Positions 1-8,297 of a stretch of 22,887 nt of DNA are shown one piece after another (within the stretch, counting starts at the first letter, position 1; each line of letters starts with the position of its first letter). The translations under genes and the position numbers were made by a program. The notes below the pieces were generated by a model. That model was not told the origin of the DNA. It saw only the letters and a list, made by a program, of their open reading frames with translations, and ran no database searches. Origin of the DNA: an uncultured Acetobacteraceae bacterium. Lineage in GTDB: Bacteria; Pseudomonadota; Alphaproteobacteria; Acetobacterales; Acetobacteraceae. The stretch lies in contig CALGVL010000358.1 in assembly GCA_937930165.1 (NCBI GenBank), forward strand, positions 1 to 22,887. Reading direction: 5' to 3'.

Positions 1-212
1 CCGCCGATCGGCTCGCCACGCCACAGGATCGCGCCCGCCGCCGGCGGGACAAGGCCAGCGATGGCATTCAGCGTCGTCGTCTTGCCCGCGCCGTTGGAGC
101 CGAGCAGCGCCACCACCTCGCCCTGACGGACGGTAAGGGAGACATCGGCGATGCCGACCAGGTCGCCATAGCGAACGGAGAGGTTGCGCACCTCCAGCAG
201 CGGGGGATTCAT
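1..212 (-). CDS. livF: Branched-chain amino acid-type ABC transporter ATP-binding protein LivF, N-terminal part (cut by window edge)
   Basis: This is the second cytoplasmic ATPase of a Liv-type (HAAT family) importer. Only about the first 70 residues lie in the window. Translation from the ATG at 212 begins MNPPLLEVRNLSVRYGDLVG and runs into a clear Walker A motif, GSNGAGKTTT, near residues 38-47, followed by the usual LivF-like strand (LNAIAGLVPPAAG). The start is set by an ATGA overlap with the livG stop codon at 209-211, which implies translational coupling. The Walker B and signature motifs lie outside the window. The family assignment rests on the motif and on the gene order H-M-G-F; the transported substrate is unknown. 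Confidence 0.88.
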   Translation of the reverse strand, partial: MNPPLLEVRNLSVRYGDLVGIADVSLTVRQGEVVALLGSNGAGKTTTLNAIAGLVPPAAGAILWRGEPIG

Positions 213-943
213 GCCCTGGCGCTCCGGCGCCGGAGGCTATGGCCCAGATAGGCCTCGATCACCGCCGGATCCTCCACCACCGCCCGCGGTGCGCCCTCGG
301 CGATGACGCGGCCCTGGTGGAAGACCACGGCGCGCTGCGCCAGGGTCAGGATCACCTCCATCACATGCTCGACAATGACCAGGGTGATGCCGCGGGCATG
401 GATGCGGCGAACCAGTTCGATGGCCGCCTGCACCTCGGCGGGGGTCAGCCCGGCCAGCGCCTCGTCCAGCAGCAGCAATTCCGGCTCGGTCGCCAGGGCG
501 CGGGCGATCTCCAGCCGCTTGCGCGCTGGCGTGCCGAGGCTGCCGGCGCGGGAAGCGGCGAGAGGCGAGAGGCCGGTGAAGGCCAGCATCTCATCGGCCC
601 GGCGCATGGCCTCCTGGCGGTGGCCATGGCGCAGGAAGGCGCCGACCATGACGTTCTCGCGCACCGTCATCTCCTCGAAGACGGCCGGCACCTGCCAGGT
701 GCGCGCCAGGCCGAGGCGCGCGTGCGCCTCCGGCGGCGCCCGGGTGATGTCGCGGCCGCGGAACAGGATGCGGCCGGAAGTGGGCTGCAACTCGCCGGCG
801 AGACAGTTGAAGAAGGTGCTCTTGCCGGCGCCGTTCGGTCCGATCAGACCGACGATCTCGCCTTCCGCCAGATGGAAGTCGGCCCCGTCCACCGCGCGGA
901 AGCTGCCGAAGGCCTTCACGATGCCCCGCGCCTCAAGCAGCAT
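209..943 (-). CDS. livG: Branched-chain amino acid-type ABC transporter ATP-binding protein LivG
   Basis: This 244-residue cytoplasmic ATPase powers the LivHM permease pair. It shows Walker A GPNGAGKS at residues 35-42, a Q-loop glutamine in RTWQVP (about 84), Walker B LLLLDE at 156-161 and the H-switch histidine in VEHVMEV (about 193). The ABC signature is atypical: where family members usually carry an L(S/A)YGQQ-type motif, this one reads SLGTPARKRLEIARAL, with Pro where the conserved Gly should be. I recall similar variants in a subgroup of Liv-type ATPases, so this is probably not a defect. The gene overlaps the end of livM by 11 bp and its stop overlaps the livF start. Length is normal for LivG. 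Confidence 0.92.
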   Translation of the reverse strand: MLLEARGIVKAFGSFRAVDGADFHLAEGEIVGLIGPNGAGKSTFFNCLAGELQPTSGRILFRGRDITRAPPEAHARLGLARTWQVPAVFEEMTVRENVMVGAFLRHGHRQEAMRRADEMLAFTGLSPLAASRAGSLGTPARKRLEIARALATEPELLLLDEALAGLTPAEVQAAIELVRRIHARGITLVIVEHVMEVILTLAQRAVVFHQGRVIAEGAPRAVVEDPAVIEAYLGHSLRRRSARA

Positions 944-1943
944 GGCGCCTCCCGGCCGCCTGCAGGCGCCGCCAGAGTTCCGCCAGCCCGCCCGGCGCGA
1001 AGCGGCTGATCAGCATGATGACGAAGCCGTAGACTACATAGGTGATGCCGGTGCCGGCGCCGCCGAAGGTGGCATTGGTCCATTCCTCCAGCGGCACCAG
1101 GATGACCGCGCCGGCCAGCGGCCCGAACAGCGTTCCCACCCCGCCCAGCGCTGTGATGATGACCATGCGCACCGAGATCAGGATGCCGAAGCCGCTGTCC
1201 GGATCCACAAAGCCGACCATCAGTGCATAGAGCGACCCGGCCAGCGAGGTGAAGCCGGCCGAGAGCAGCAGCGCATAGTACTTGTACCGCTGCACCGGCA
1301 CGCCCAGGCTACGCGCCGCCCGCTCCTGCCCCTTGATGGCGCGCAGGTAGAAGCCCATGCGTGAGCGGCTCATCCAATGCGTGACCAGCAGCAGCGCCGT
1401 GAGAGTGCCGAGGAAGGTCCAGTAATAGGGTCGCGGGCTGGTGAAGGAGAGGTCGAGCGTGCTGCGCGGCACCGCCGGCCCCATCAGCCCCACCGCGCCG
1501 CCGACCAGCGGCCAATTGACGACCAGGATGCGCACCAGCTCCGCCGCGGCGATGGTCGCCATGGAGAAGTAGTGCCCGCGCAGCCGGAAGGTCGGCAGGC
1601 CGATGATGGTGGCGAAGACCAGGGAGATCAGGATGCCGAAGGGCGCCCCGGCGATGGGCGGCCATTCGAACAGCGTGTAGCCGAGCAGCGCCGAATAGGC
1701 GCCGACGCCGAAGAACACCGCATGGCCGATGGAGACCTGGCCGGCATAGCCGCCGATCAGGTTCCAGGCGGAAGCCGAGATCGCCGCCAGCAGCACCAGC
1801 GCGGCGATGCGCTGATGGAACACATCCTGCAACGCGAAAGGCAGCAGCGCCGCCAGGGCCAGCACCGCCAGCACGCCGAGGACCGCCACCCCCCGCCCCC
1901 AGGCACCGCGCGATGCCGTCATGGCCATACCGCCCCCGCTCAT
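933..1943 (-). CDS. livM: Branched-chain amino acid-type ABC transporter permease LivM
   Basis: This is an integral inner-membrane permease of about 336 residues, rich in hydrophobic segments. It has the family hallmark WNLIGGYAGQVSIGHAVFFG near residues 60-80 and the cytoplasmic EAA-like loop AIKGQERAARSLGV that contacts the ATPases. The open frame extends upstream to 2033, but that extension overlaps livH and is arginine-rich and not membrane-like. I chose the ATG at 1943 because it forms an ATGA overlap with the livH stop (1940-1942). In-frame ATGs at 1928 and 1922 are also possible. It pairs with LivH to form the translocation channel and reads into livG with an 11-bp overlap. Confidence 0.9.
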   Translation of the reverse strand: MSGGGMAMTASRGAWGRGVAVLGVLAVLALAALLPFALQDVFHQRIAALVLLAAISASAWNLIGGYAGQVSIGHAVFFGVGAYSALLGYTLFEWPPIAGAPFGILISLVFATIIGLPTFRLRGHYFSMATIAAAELVRILVVNWPLVGGAVGLMGPAVPRSTLDLSFTSPRPYYWTFLGTLTALLLVTHWMSRSRMGFYLRAIKGQERAARSLGVPVQRYKYYALLLSAGFTSLAGSLYALMVGFVDPDSGFGILISVRMVIITALGGVGTLFGPLAGAVILVPLEEWTNATFGGAGTGITYVVYGFVIMLISRFAPGGLAELWRRLQAAGRRHAA

Positions 1944-2797
1944 GCCTTGCCGAGCAGCCCTTGCGGGCGGAACCAGAGCGCGCCGAGGAACAGCGCATAG
2001 ACCACGACATCCTTGAAGGCTGCGCCGACCCAAAAGGCCGAAAGTGACTCGATCACCCCGATGGCCAGGCCGGCGACCAGCGCCCCCGGAACGCTGCCGA
2101 AGCCGCCCAGGCAGACCACCACGAAGGCGATCAGCACCAGGGATTCCCCCACGCTCGGCGCGACATAGAAGAACAGCGCGATCAGCCCGCCGGCGATGCC
2201 GGTGCAGGCCGCGCCGATCCCCCAGGCCAGGGCCTGCATCGGGTCGGGCCGGATGCCGACCAGCATCGCCGCCGTCCTATCCTCCGCCACCGCCAGCAAT
2301 CGGCTGCCCAGCGCGGTACGCGTCAGCAACAGATGCAGGCCGAGCGTGACCAGCAGCGCGGCGATGCCGGCCAACACGCGCGAGGGCTCGAAGCGCAGCC
2401 CGCCCAGGGTGACGACCTGCCCGGTCAGGTCCTCCGGCAGCGAGACAAAATTGGCGGAGAAGGCCCAGAGCGCGGCATAGCGCAGCACCAGGGCGAGGCC
2501 GAAGGTGGAGAGGATCTGCGCCAGCATCGGCCCGCGCATCACATGCCGCACCAGCATGAGGTAGACGAGCACGCCAAGCAGGAACAGCGCCATCGCTGCC
2601 ACCGGCACGAAGGCCGCCGGCCCCCAGCCGAGCAATGTGGCAGCGAAGAAGGCCACATACATCGCCAGCATGACGAAGTCGCCATGGGCGAAATTGACCA
2701 CATTCATCATGCCCCAGATCAGGGTGAGGCCGGAGGAGAACAGCGCATAGACTGCCCCCACCAGCAGTCCGTTCAGGACAAGCTGCGCCAGGATCAC
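1940..2797 (-). CDS. livH: Branched-chain amino acid-type ABC transporter permease LivH
   Basis: This 285-residue inner-membrane permease starts MILAQLVLNGLLVGAVYALF, a typical LivH opening, and continues with the family signature GLTLIWGMMNVVNFAHGDFV at about residues 23-42. Hydrophobic segments alternate with short loops throughout, and AVAEDRTAAMLVGI matches the EAA loop region. The gene begins only 15 bp after the binding-protein stop codon and overlaps livM by 4 bp, so the five genes look like one operon. The sequence does not tell whether the substrate is leucine/isoleucine/valine or another compound: HAAT importers also carry amides, urea and aromatic acids. Confidence 0.92.
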   Translation of the reverse strand: MILAQLVLNGLLVGAVYALFSSGLTLIWGMMNVVNFAHGDFVMLAMYVAFFAATLLGWGPAAFVPVAAMALFLLGVLVYLMLVRHVMRGPMLAQILSTFGLALVLRYAALWAFSANFVSLPEDLTGQVVTLGGLRFEPSRVLAGIAALLVTLGLHLLLTRTALGSRLLAVAEDRTAAMLVGIRPDPMQALAWGIGAACTGIAGGLIALFFYVAPSVGESLVLIAFVVVCLGGFGSVPGALVAGLAIGVIESLSAFWVGAAFKDVVVYALFLGALWFRPQGLLGKA

Positions 2798-2812
2798 CGG
2801 TCGGCGCCCGCC

Positions 2813-4060
2813 TCAGCTCCAGCCCTTGAAAGGCAGTTCCAGCGGCGCGCTGGCCTGGTCCTCCGGCCAGACCGAGACATATTCCTTCCCCCGCAACTGC
2901 ACGAGCAGCGCGGAGGCGAGCACGTTCTGCCCCTTCTCGTTGAAGCGCACGCCGCGATAGCCGATCATGAGCTGGTCCGGCTTCAGGTCGGTCGCCCGCA
3001 GCGCCGCCTGGATCTTTGCCGGATCGGTGGAGCCGGCGCGGTTGATGGCATCCGCCATCACCAGATAGCCCTGCATCATGCGGGCGGTGGTGTCGTCCAT
3101 CTCCCGGCCGGTCTTGGCCTTGTAGAGCGCGTTGATCTTGTTCGAATTGCTGCCGGGACGGCTGGCGTCGAAGGCGCTGCGGTTGATGACGCCCTGGGAG
3201 ATGTCGCCCACCGTCTGGATGAAGCTGTCATCCGAGAAGCCGGAATCGTCGCCGATCAGGATCGGCGGCTTGTAGCCCTGCGCCCGCATGGTGCGCATGT
3301 AGAGGATGGCGTCCGAGGTATAGCTGATGAAGATCGCCACATCCGGCTGCGCATCCTTCATCTGCAGCACCTGCGGGGAGACATCGGCGCTGTTGGCGCT
3401 GTAGGCGATCCGCAGCCCGATCTGCCGGCCGCGCGCCTCGGCCTCCTTCGCTATCGTATCGGCGATGGAGGTTCCGTATTCGGTGTTCTCGTGAACGATG
3501 GCGATCTTGCCAACCGGCCGCCCCTGCTTCTGCTGCTCCTCGATGAAGTCGAGATAGACCCTGGCGATGTCCGGCCCGATCGGCGTCGTGCGGAAGAACC
3601 ACTTGAAGCCCCGCTCCGTCAGGTTGGTCGCGACGGACTCCCCGTTCACATAGGGGATGCCGTAGCGTTCCGCGACGGCGCTCGCGGTCAGGGCGACGCT
3701 GGACTGGTAGCCATTCGTCAGTCCCACCACCCGCTCCTGCGTGATCAGCCGAAGCGCCTGGTTCTGGCCGACCGAGGGGTTGCCCTGGTTGTCGGCGAAG
3801 ACCGCCTCCAGCTTGCGCCCGCCGAGATTGGGCAGGCCGGCCGTCGCCATCAGCGGCATGGAGGCAAGTTCGGGATGCGGAGTGTTCACCAGCTCCGTCG
3901 CCAGCTCGATGGCAGCCCTGGCCGAATTCCCCGCCGAGGCCGCGTTGCCCGTGAGGGGCAGCAGAACCCCGACCTTCACCGGCGCTCCCTGCGCGGCAGC
4001 AGGGCCAGCGGCCAGGGCAAGCGCAGGCAAGGCCAGTGTGCCACGGCGGGTAATCGGCAT
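2813..4060 (-). CDS. Periplasmic substrate-binding protein of the Liv-type ABC transporter
   Basis: This protein of about 415 residues is of the Peripla_BP_6/LivK class and captures the ligand in the periplasm for the LivHMGF importer encoded just downstream. It opens with a probable export signal, MPITRRGTLALPALALAAGP, ending near AAAQG. The twin arginine suggests Tat export but is not proof. The mature part begins VKVGVLLPLTGNAASAGNSA, the standard first strand and ligand loop of the family. A GTG at 4063 sits directly before the ATG at 4060. I prefer the ATG because the Shine-Dalgarno AAGGGAGG lies about 7 nt before it but only 4 nt before the GTG. The ligand is not identifiable by eye. 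Confidence 0.9.
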   Translation of the reverse strand: MPITRRGTLALPALALAAGPAAAQGAPVKVGVLLPLTGNAASAGNSARAAIELATELVNTPHPELASMPLMATAGLPNLGGRKLEAVFADNQGNPSVGQNQALRLITQERVVGLTNGYQSSVALTASAVAERYGIPYVNGESVATNLTERGFKWFFRTTPIGPDIARVYLDFIEEQQKQGRPVGKIAIVHENTEYGTSIADTIAKEAEARGRQIGLRIAYSANSADVSPQVLQMKDAQPDVAIFISYTSDAILYMRTMRAQGYKPPILIGDDSGFSDDSFIQTVGDISQGVINRSAFDASRPGSNSNKINALYKAKTGREMDDTTARMMQGYLVMADAINRAGSTDPAKIQAALRATDLKPDQLMIGYRGVRFNEKGQNVLASALLVQLRGKEYVSVWPEDQASAPLELPFKGWS

Positions 4061-4123
4061 CACGAATCCTCCCTTCAGGGGGCCGCTGCGGCATGCGGCG
4101 CCGCGCGCCTCCCGTTTTCTCCC

Positions 4124-4151
4124 AGCTTAGGCGCGGGCCGGCCCCGCGCAA
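4124..4151 (-). promoter_or_regulatory. Possible sigma-70-like promoter for the liv operon, with an inverted repeat in the spacer
   Basis: Read on the minus strand, TTGCGC (4146-4151) and TAAGCT (4124-4129) are separated by 16 nt, which would start transcription near 4117, about 57 nt before the binding-protein ATG. The spacer and -35 are covered by an inverted repeat, GCGCGGG (4131-4137) with CCCGCGC (4143-4149), that could be an operator. In DNA this GC-rich such arms also arise by chance. The rest of the 213-bp divergent region holds no gene that I can see. Confidence 0.3.
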
Positions 4152-4276
4152 GGCGATTGTATCGGCAGCAGTGTCGGAACGCCTGACCACGCTTCCGCGA
4201 TGCGCCCCGGCCCCTCGGGTTGATCCCCCGGCGCCGAGCGGTTACGCGCCCCCGGAACCGATCCGAGGAGCGCTGC

Positions 4277-5302
4277 GTGACCGAGATGAATGAGGCCGAG
4301 CCGACCCTGCTGACCCGACGCGAAGGCGCGGCGGGCACGCTGCTGATGAACCGGCCCAAGACCCTGAATGCCCTCGATATCGAGATGATCCGTGGCTTCC
4401 AGGCGGCGCTCGATGCCTGGAAGGACGATGCCTCCGTGCGGCTGGTGCTGCTGGAGGGGGCCGGGGGCAAGGCCTTCTGTGCCGGCGGCGATGTGCGCCG
4501 CATCCGTGAATTCGCCATCGCCGGAGACACCGCCTCCATCGAGGCCTTCTTCGCCGAGGAATATGCCGTGAACCGCGGCATCGCCCATTTCGGCAAGCCC
4601 TGGGTCTCGCTGATCGACGGCATCTGCATGGGCGGCGGCATCGGCGTCTCCATCCACGGCGCGCCGCGGGTGGTGACGGAGAACGCCTTGCTGGCCATGC
4701 CGGAGACGGCGATCGCCCTCTTCCCGGATGTCGGCACCTCCTATTCCCTGCCGCGCCTGCCGGGGGCGATCGGCACTTGGCTGGCCCTGACCGGCGCGCG
4801 GCTGCGCGGCGCGGATGCGGTGCATGCCGGCCTCGCCACGCATTTCGTCCCACGGGAGAGGCTGCCGGCGCTGCGCGAGGCGCTGCTCGGCGGCGATGCC
4901 GGGGTGGTGGAGCGTTTCGCCGAGGCCCCACCCCCGGCCAGCTTCGCCCCGCACCGCGCCGCCATCGACCGCTGCTTCGGCAAGGACAGCGTGCTGGAGA
5001 TCATCCGGGCGCTGGAGGCGGAGGGTACGGACTGGGCCACCGAGCAGGTGAAGATCCTGCGCCGCATGTCGCCGACCAGCCTTTGCGTCTCCCTGGAATT
5101 GCTGCGGCGCGGCGCCGGGGCAACGCTCGACGAATGCCTGGAGATGGAACTGGCCCTGACCCGCGTGGTGGTGAACCGGCACCCGGATTTCCGGGAGGGC
5201 GTGCGCAGCGTGCTGGTGGACAAGGACGGCAAGCCGAACTGGTCGCCCCCCAGCCTGGAGCAGGTGGACCCGGCGGCGATCCGGGCGATGTTCGCGGGCT
5301 GA
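4277..5302 (+). CDS. 3-hydroxyisobutyryl-CoA hydrolase-like protein (enoyl-CoA hydratase/isomerase superfamily)
   Basis: This 341-residue cytoplasmic crotonase-fold enzyme is likely to hydrolyse 3-hydroxyisobutyryl-CoA to 3-hydroxyisobutyrate in valine breakdown. Family features visible are the N-terminal NRPKTLNALD, the oxyanion-hole strand AFCAGGDVR at about 67-75, GICMGGGIGVS at about 116-126 and the HIBCH-type block MPETAIALFPDVG at about 141-153, which carries the expected Glu and Asp. The C-terminal tail of more than 300 residues fits HIBCH rather than a hydratase of about 260. I chose GTG 4277 because GAGGAG (4265-4270) lies 6 nt upstream; the ATG at 4286 is the alternative. Its divergence from a Liv-type importer fits branched-chain amino acid use. 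Confidence 0.85.
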   Translation: MTEMNEAEPTLLTRREGAAGTLLMNRPKTLNALDIEMIRGFQAALDAWKDDASVRLVLLEGAGGKAFCAGGDVRRIREFAIAGDTASIEAFFAEEYAVNRGIAHFGKPWVSLIDGICMGGGIGVSIHGAPRVVTENALLAMPETAIALFPDVGTSYSLPRLPGAIGTWLALTGARLRGADAVHAGLATHFVPRERLPALREALLGGDAGVVERFAEAPPPASFAPHRAAIDRCFGKDSVLEIIRALEAEGTDWATEQVKILRRMSPTSLCVSLELLRRGAGATLDECLEMELALTRVVVNRHPDFREGVRSVLVDKDGKPNWSPPSLEQVDPAAIRAMFAG

Positions 5303-5311
5303 AACCCGCGA
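5292..5311. terminator. Hairpin between two convergent genes, possible bidirectional terminator
   Basis: Perfect 7-bp arms, TCGCGGG (5292-5298) and CCCGCGA (5305-5311), enclose a 6-nt loop CTGAAA that contains the TGA stop of the hydrolase gene. The right arm ends one base before the stop codon of the convergent transporter gene. There is no T-tract on either side, so efficiency as an intrinsic terminator is uncertain. Confidence 0.45.
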
Positions 5312-6226
5312 CTATCGCCCCGCCAGCACCAGCACGACGCCCAGCACCACCGTCAGCGCGCCGGCCACCTCGGCGCGCGAGGGCTGTTCCCGCAGGTAGA
5401 AGCGGCTGAACAGCAGGGTGAAGAGGATCTCCACCTGGCCCACCGCGCGCACCAGCGCCACGGGGGCCAGGGCGAAGCCGGTGAACCAGCAGGCGGAGCC
5501 GCAGGCGGACAGCGCCCCCACCTGGGCGGAGCTGCGCCAGGTGGCGAAGACGGCGCGGAGCTGCGCCGGCTCCCGCGCCAGCAGCCAGCCGCCCTGCATC
5601 GCGGTCTGCAGGATATTGGTGACCACCAGTGTCACCAGCGCCCGCAGGATCGGGTCATCCCCCGGTAGGCTCTGGTTCGCCGCCTTGATCAGCACCGCAG
5701 TCAGGGCGAAGAAGAAGCCGGAAGCCAGCCCGCAGAGCGCCGCCGGCTGCACCGTGGCCCGCAGCAATTCCCCCGCCGTAAGCTTCCGCCCCGCCAGGGA
5801 CAGCCAGAGCACGCCGGCAACCCCGATGCCGATCCCGACCCAGGCCATGGCGGAGATCTGCTCGCCCAGCAGCAGCAGGGCCAGGACCGCGCCCTGCACC
5901 GCCTCGGTCTTGGCATAGGCGGTGCCCACGGCGAAGCCGCGATGGCCGAAGGACATGATGAGCAGGTTGGTCCCCAGGATCTGCCCCAGCCCGCCGGCAG
6001 CGCAGAACAGCAGGAAGCCGAGATTGGGCTCCGGCAGCCCGCCGCCGAACCCCAGCATATAGAGGCCCAGCAGCAGCGCCCCCGCCGGCACGCCATAGAG
6101 GTAGCGCACCACCGCCGCCGCATTGACCGAAAGCTGCCCGCGCAGCCTCTGCTGCAGGGCGGTGCGCCAGCACTGGAACAGGGCCGCGGCCAGGGTGACC
6201 GGCAGCCAGAGGGGCGAGAGGATCAT
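5312..6226 (-). CDS. EamA/DMT-family membrane transporter
   Basis: This inner-membrane protein of about 304 residues has roughly ten hydrophobic helices arranged as two similar halves, as in drug/metabolite (EamA) exporters. The C-terminal half ends with the familiar FSRFYLREQPSRAEVAGALT and a hydrophobic tail (VVLGVVLVLAGR). The open frame extends to a TTG at 6265, but the ATG at 6226, giving MILSPLWLPVTLAAALF, begins right at the first helix and is preferred. Neither start has a good Shine-Dalgarno, so the start is uncertain. It follows the downstream Bug receptor gene by a short gap on the same strand, so co-transcription is likely. The substrate is unknown. Confidence 0.8.
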   Translation of the reverse strand: MILSPLWLPVTLAAALFQCWRTALQQRLRGQLSVNAAAVVRYLYGVPAGALLLGLYMLGFGGGLPEPNLGFLLFCAAGGLGQILGTNLLIMSFGHRGFAVGTAYAKTEAVQGAVLALLLLGEQISAMAWVGIGIGVAGVLWLSLAGRKLTAGELLRATVQPAALCGLASGFFFALTAVLIKAANQSLPGDDPILRALVTLVVTNILQTAMQGGWLLAREPAQLRAVFATWRSSAQVGALSACGSACWFTGFALAPVALVRAVGQVEILFTLLFSRFYLREQPSRAEVAGALTVVLGVVLVLAGR

Positions 6227-6281
6227 CCGGCCGCGCAGGCTGCGGTGCCTCCCGCCCGCCGTCAACCACCGGGCACGGGGA

Positions 6282-7271
6282 TCAGCCGAGGTCCAGCTGC
6301 AACCCTTCCTTGCGGATCACCCCGCGCCACTTCGCGATCTCCGCCTGCACGAAATCGGCGAATTGCTCCGGCGTCCCGCGCAAGGGCACGCCGCCCAGCT
6401 GCTCGAAGCGCCGCTGCGTCTCCGGCAGGTCGAGCCAGGCATTGATCTCCGTGTTGATCGCCTGGATGGCCTCGGCCGGCATGGCGCCGGGTCCGAAGAG
6501 GCCGAACCAGGTATTGACCTCGAAACCGGCCAGTTCCGGCAGGGTCTCCCGCATCGCCGGCACATCCGGCAGCTCGGCGTTGCGCTCGGCGCTGGTCACG
6601 GCGATGGCGCGCACCCGGCCGGCGCGGATATGTGGCATTACCCCGGTCAGGTTGTCGATCAGGAAGCCGACCGTGCCGGCCAGCAGCGCCGTCTGTGCCG
6701 GGGCGGAGCCGCGATAGGGCACATGCACCGCCTCCACCTTCAGCAATTGCAGCATCCAGACCGGCGAGAGATGCGTGGACTGGCCGACACCAGTGGAGGC
6801 GTAGCTGACGCCACCCGGATTGCCGCGCAACCAGGCGGCGAATTCCTGCATGTCATGGACCGGCGTGGCGGCATTCACCACCAGCACATTCGGCCCACGG
6901 ATCTGCCCCACCACAGGCACTAGATCCGTCTGCTGATAGGGCAGGTTGCGGAACAGGGAATAGGCGATGGATTGCGGCCCGATATTGCCGCTGAGCAGGG
7001 TCCGCCCATCCGGCTGCGCCCGCACCACCTCCATCGTGCCGATGGTGCCGCCGCCGCCGGCGCGGTTCTCCACGACCACGGGCGTGCCCCAGCGGTTCTG
7101 CAGGTAGTCGGCGCAGAGCCGCCCCATGATGTCGGTCGTGCCGCCGGGCGCCGCCGGCACGACGATCAGCACCCGCTCGCCAGGCTTCCACCCCTGGGCA
7201 TGGGCGCCCCTGGCGAGCAGGGGCGCAGCCAATGGCAGCGCCAGGGCGGCGCGCCGCGATACTGTTTTCAT
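6282..7271 (-). CDS. Bug/TctC-family tripartite tricarboxylate transporter receptor, second of a tandem pair
   Basis: This extracytoplasmic solute receptor of about 329 residues is of the Bug (TctC) family, which binds small carboxylic acids or similar ligands. The signal peptide is clear: MKTVSRRAALALPLAAPLLA, ending near AHAQG. Family blocks visible are IVVPAAPGGTTDIMGRL, VVENRAGGGGTIGTMEVVRA, DGRTLLSGN, VPYRGSAPAQTALLAGTV and the C-terminal KWRGVIRKEGLQLDLG. I chose ATG 7271 because GGGAGGAA lies about 8-10 nt upstream and the signal peptide begins there. No TctA or TctB membrane genes are in the window, so it looks like one of the orphan receptors common in Acetobacteraceae and Burkholderiales. 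It is clearly similar to the neighbouring receptor at 7301-8251. Confidence 0.9.
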   Translation of the reverse strand: MKTVSRRAALALPLAAPLLARGAHAQGWKPGERVLIVVPAAPGGTTDIMGRLCADYLQNRWGTPVVVENRAGGGGTIGTMEVVRAQPDGRTLLSGNIGPQSIAYSLFRNLPYQQTDLVPVVGQIRGPNVLVVNAATPVHDMQEFAAWLRGNPGGVSYASTGVGQSTHLSPVWMLQLLKVEAVHVPYRGSAPAQTALLAGTVGFLIDNLTGVMPHIRAGRVRAIAVTSAERNAELPDVPAMRETLPELAGFEVNTWFGLFGPGAMPAEAIQAINTEINAWLDLPETQRRFEQLGGVPLRGTPEQFADFVQAEIAKWRGVIRKEGLQLDLG

Positions 7272-7300
7272 TCTTGTGTTTCCTCCCTGTTGGTCGGTGC

Positions 7301-8251
7301 TCAGCCGATATCGAGCTGCAGCCCCTCCTTGCGGATGACCGCACCCCATTTCTCGATCTCGTTGTTCACGAAGCCCGCGAACTGCTCCATGGTTCCATAG
7401 AGCGAGACGCCGCCCATCTCCGCCCAGCGGCGCTTCACCTCCTCGGTCTGGTGCCAGTCATGCATCGCCTTGTTGATCGCCTCGGCGATGGGGCGCGGCG
7501 TTCCGGCGGGCAGGAAGATGCCGAACCAGGTGTTCACGTCGAAATTGGCCAGTTCCGGCATGGTCTCCCGCGCCGCCGGCACCTCCGGGAGTTGCGGATT
7601 GCGGTCGGCGCTGCTGACCGCGAGCGCCCGCACCCGGCCGGGGCGGATCTGCTGGATGCCGCTGGTCAGGTTGTCCCACATGAACTGGATGTTCCCCGCC
7701 ACCAGTTCGATCGCCGCCGGGCCGGCGCCGCGGAAGGGGACGTGGATCGCCTCGGTCCCGGTCGCCTGGCTGAACCAGACGGCGGTGAGGTGCGGGCTCT
7801 GCCCCACGCCGGGTGAGCCGTAGCTGAGCTTGCCGGGGTTCTTCTTCAGATGCGCCACCAGCTCCGGCAAGGTGTTTGCGGGCACGGAGGGATGCACCAC
7901 CGGCACATTCGGCCCCCGCACCGTGCCACAGACCGGCAGCAGGCTGTCCGGCCGGTAGGGCAGGTTGCGGAAGAGCGAATGGGCGATGGCCTGCGGCCCG
8001 ATATTGCCGAGCAGCATGGTGTGCCCGTCCGGCGCGGTGCGCAGGAACTCCGCGGTGCCGATGGTGCCGCCGGCGCCGGAGCGGTTCTCCACCACGCAGG
8101 TCTGGCCGAAATGCTGCTGGAGATAAGGCGCCAGCAACCTGGCGCTGATATCGGCCGTGCCGCCGGGCGCGGCCGGGACGATGATCCGCATCTGCTGGCT
8201 TGGTCGCCATTCCTGGCCGAGGGCGGTACGGGCGATGAATGGCGTGGCCAA
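7301..8251 (-). CDS. Bug/TctC-family tripartite tricarboxylate transporter receptor, first of a tandem pair, with unclear start
   Basis: This is a periplasmic receptor paralogous to the next gene: both share a LGNIGPQ/SGNIGPQ block, SLFRNLPY, the NTWFG block and a C-terminal VIRKEGLQLD. About 316 residues follow the first usual start codon, TTG 8251, which gives MATPFIARTALGQEWRPSQQ. That start has no Shine-Dalgarno and removes most of the signal peptide. The same frame continues upstream as LSRRGRAALALPLA, a convincing Arg-Arg signal sequence, back to an in-frame TGA at 8321-8323, yet contains no ATG, GTG or TTG. Only CTG codons (8255-8257, 8261-8263) are present. The gene may use a rare start, may have lost its start by deletion or frameshift, or may contain a sequencing error. 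The mature protein appears intact. Confidence 0.8.
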   Translation of the reverse strand: MATPFIARTALGQEWRPSQQMRIIVPAAPGGTADISARLLAPYLQQHFGQTCVVENRSGAGGTIGTAEFLRTAPDGHTMLLGNIGPQAIAHSLFRNLPYRPDSLLPVCGTVRGPNVPVVHPSVPANTLPELVAHLKKNPGKLSYGSPGVGQSPHLTAVWFSQATGTEAIHVPFRGAGPAAIELVAGNIQFMWDNLTSGIQQIRPGRVRALAVSSADRNPQLPEVPAARETMPELANFDVNTWFGIFLPAGTPRPIAEAINKAMHDWHQTEEVKRRWAEMGGVSLYGTMEQFAGFVNNEIEKWGAVIRKEGLQLDIG

Positions 8252-8297
8252 GGGCAGGGCCAGCGCAGCACGGCCCCGCCGGGAAAGGGGGAAAAGA

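Noticed and set aside
2333..4186. Long plus-strand open frame opposite livH and the binding protein
   Set aside because: Composition is that of an antisense shadow, with no domain and no ribosome-binding site that would justify it.
4220..4248. TTGATC...TACGCG as a promoter for the hydrolase gene
   Set aside because: Spacing is 17 nt but the -10 is poor and the site is not supported by anything else.
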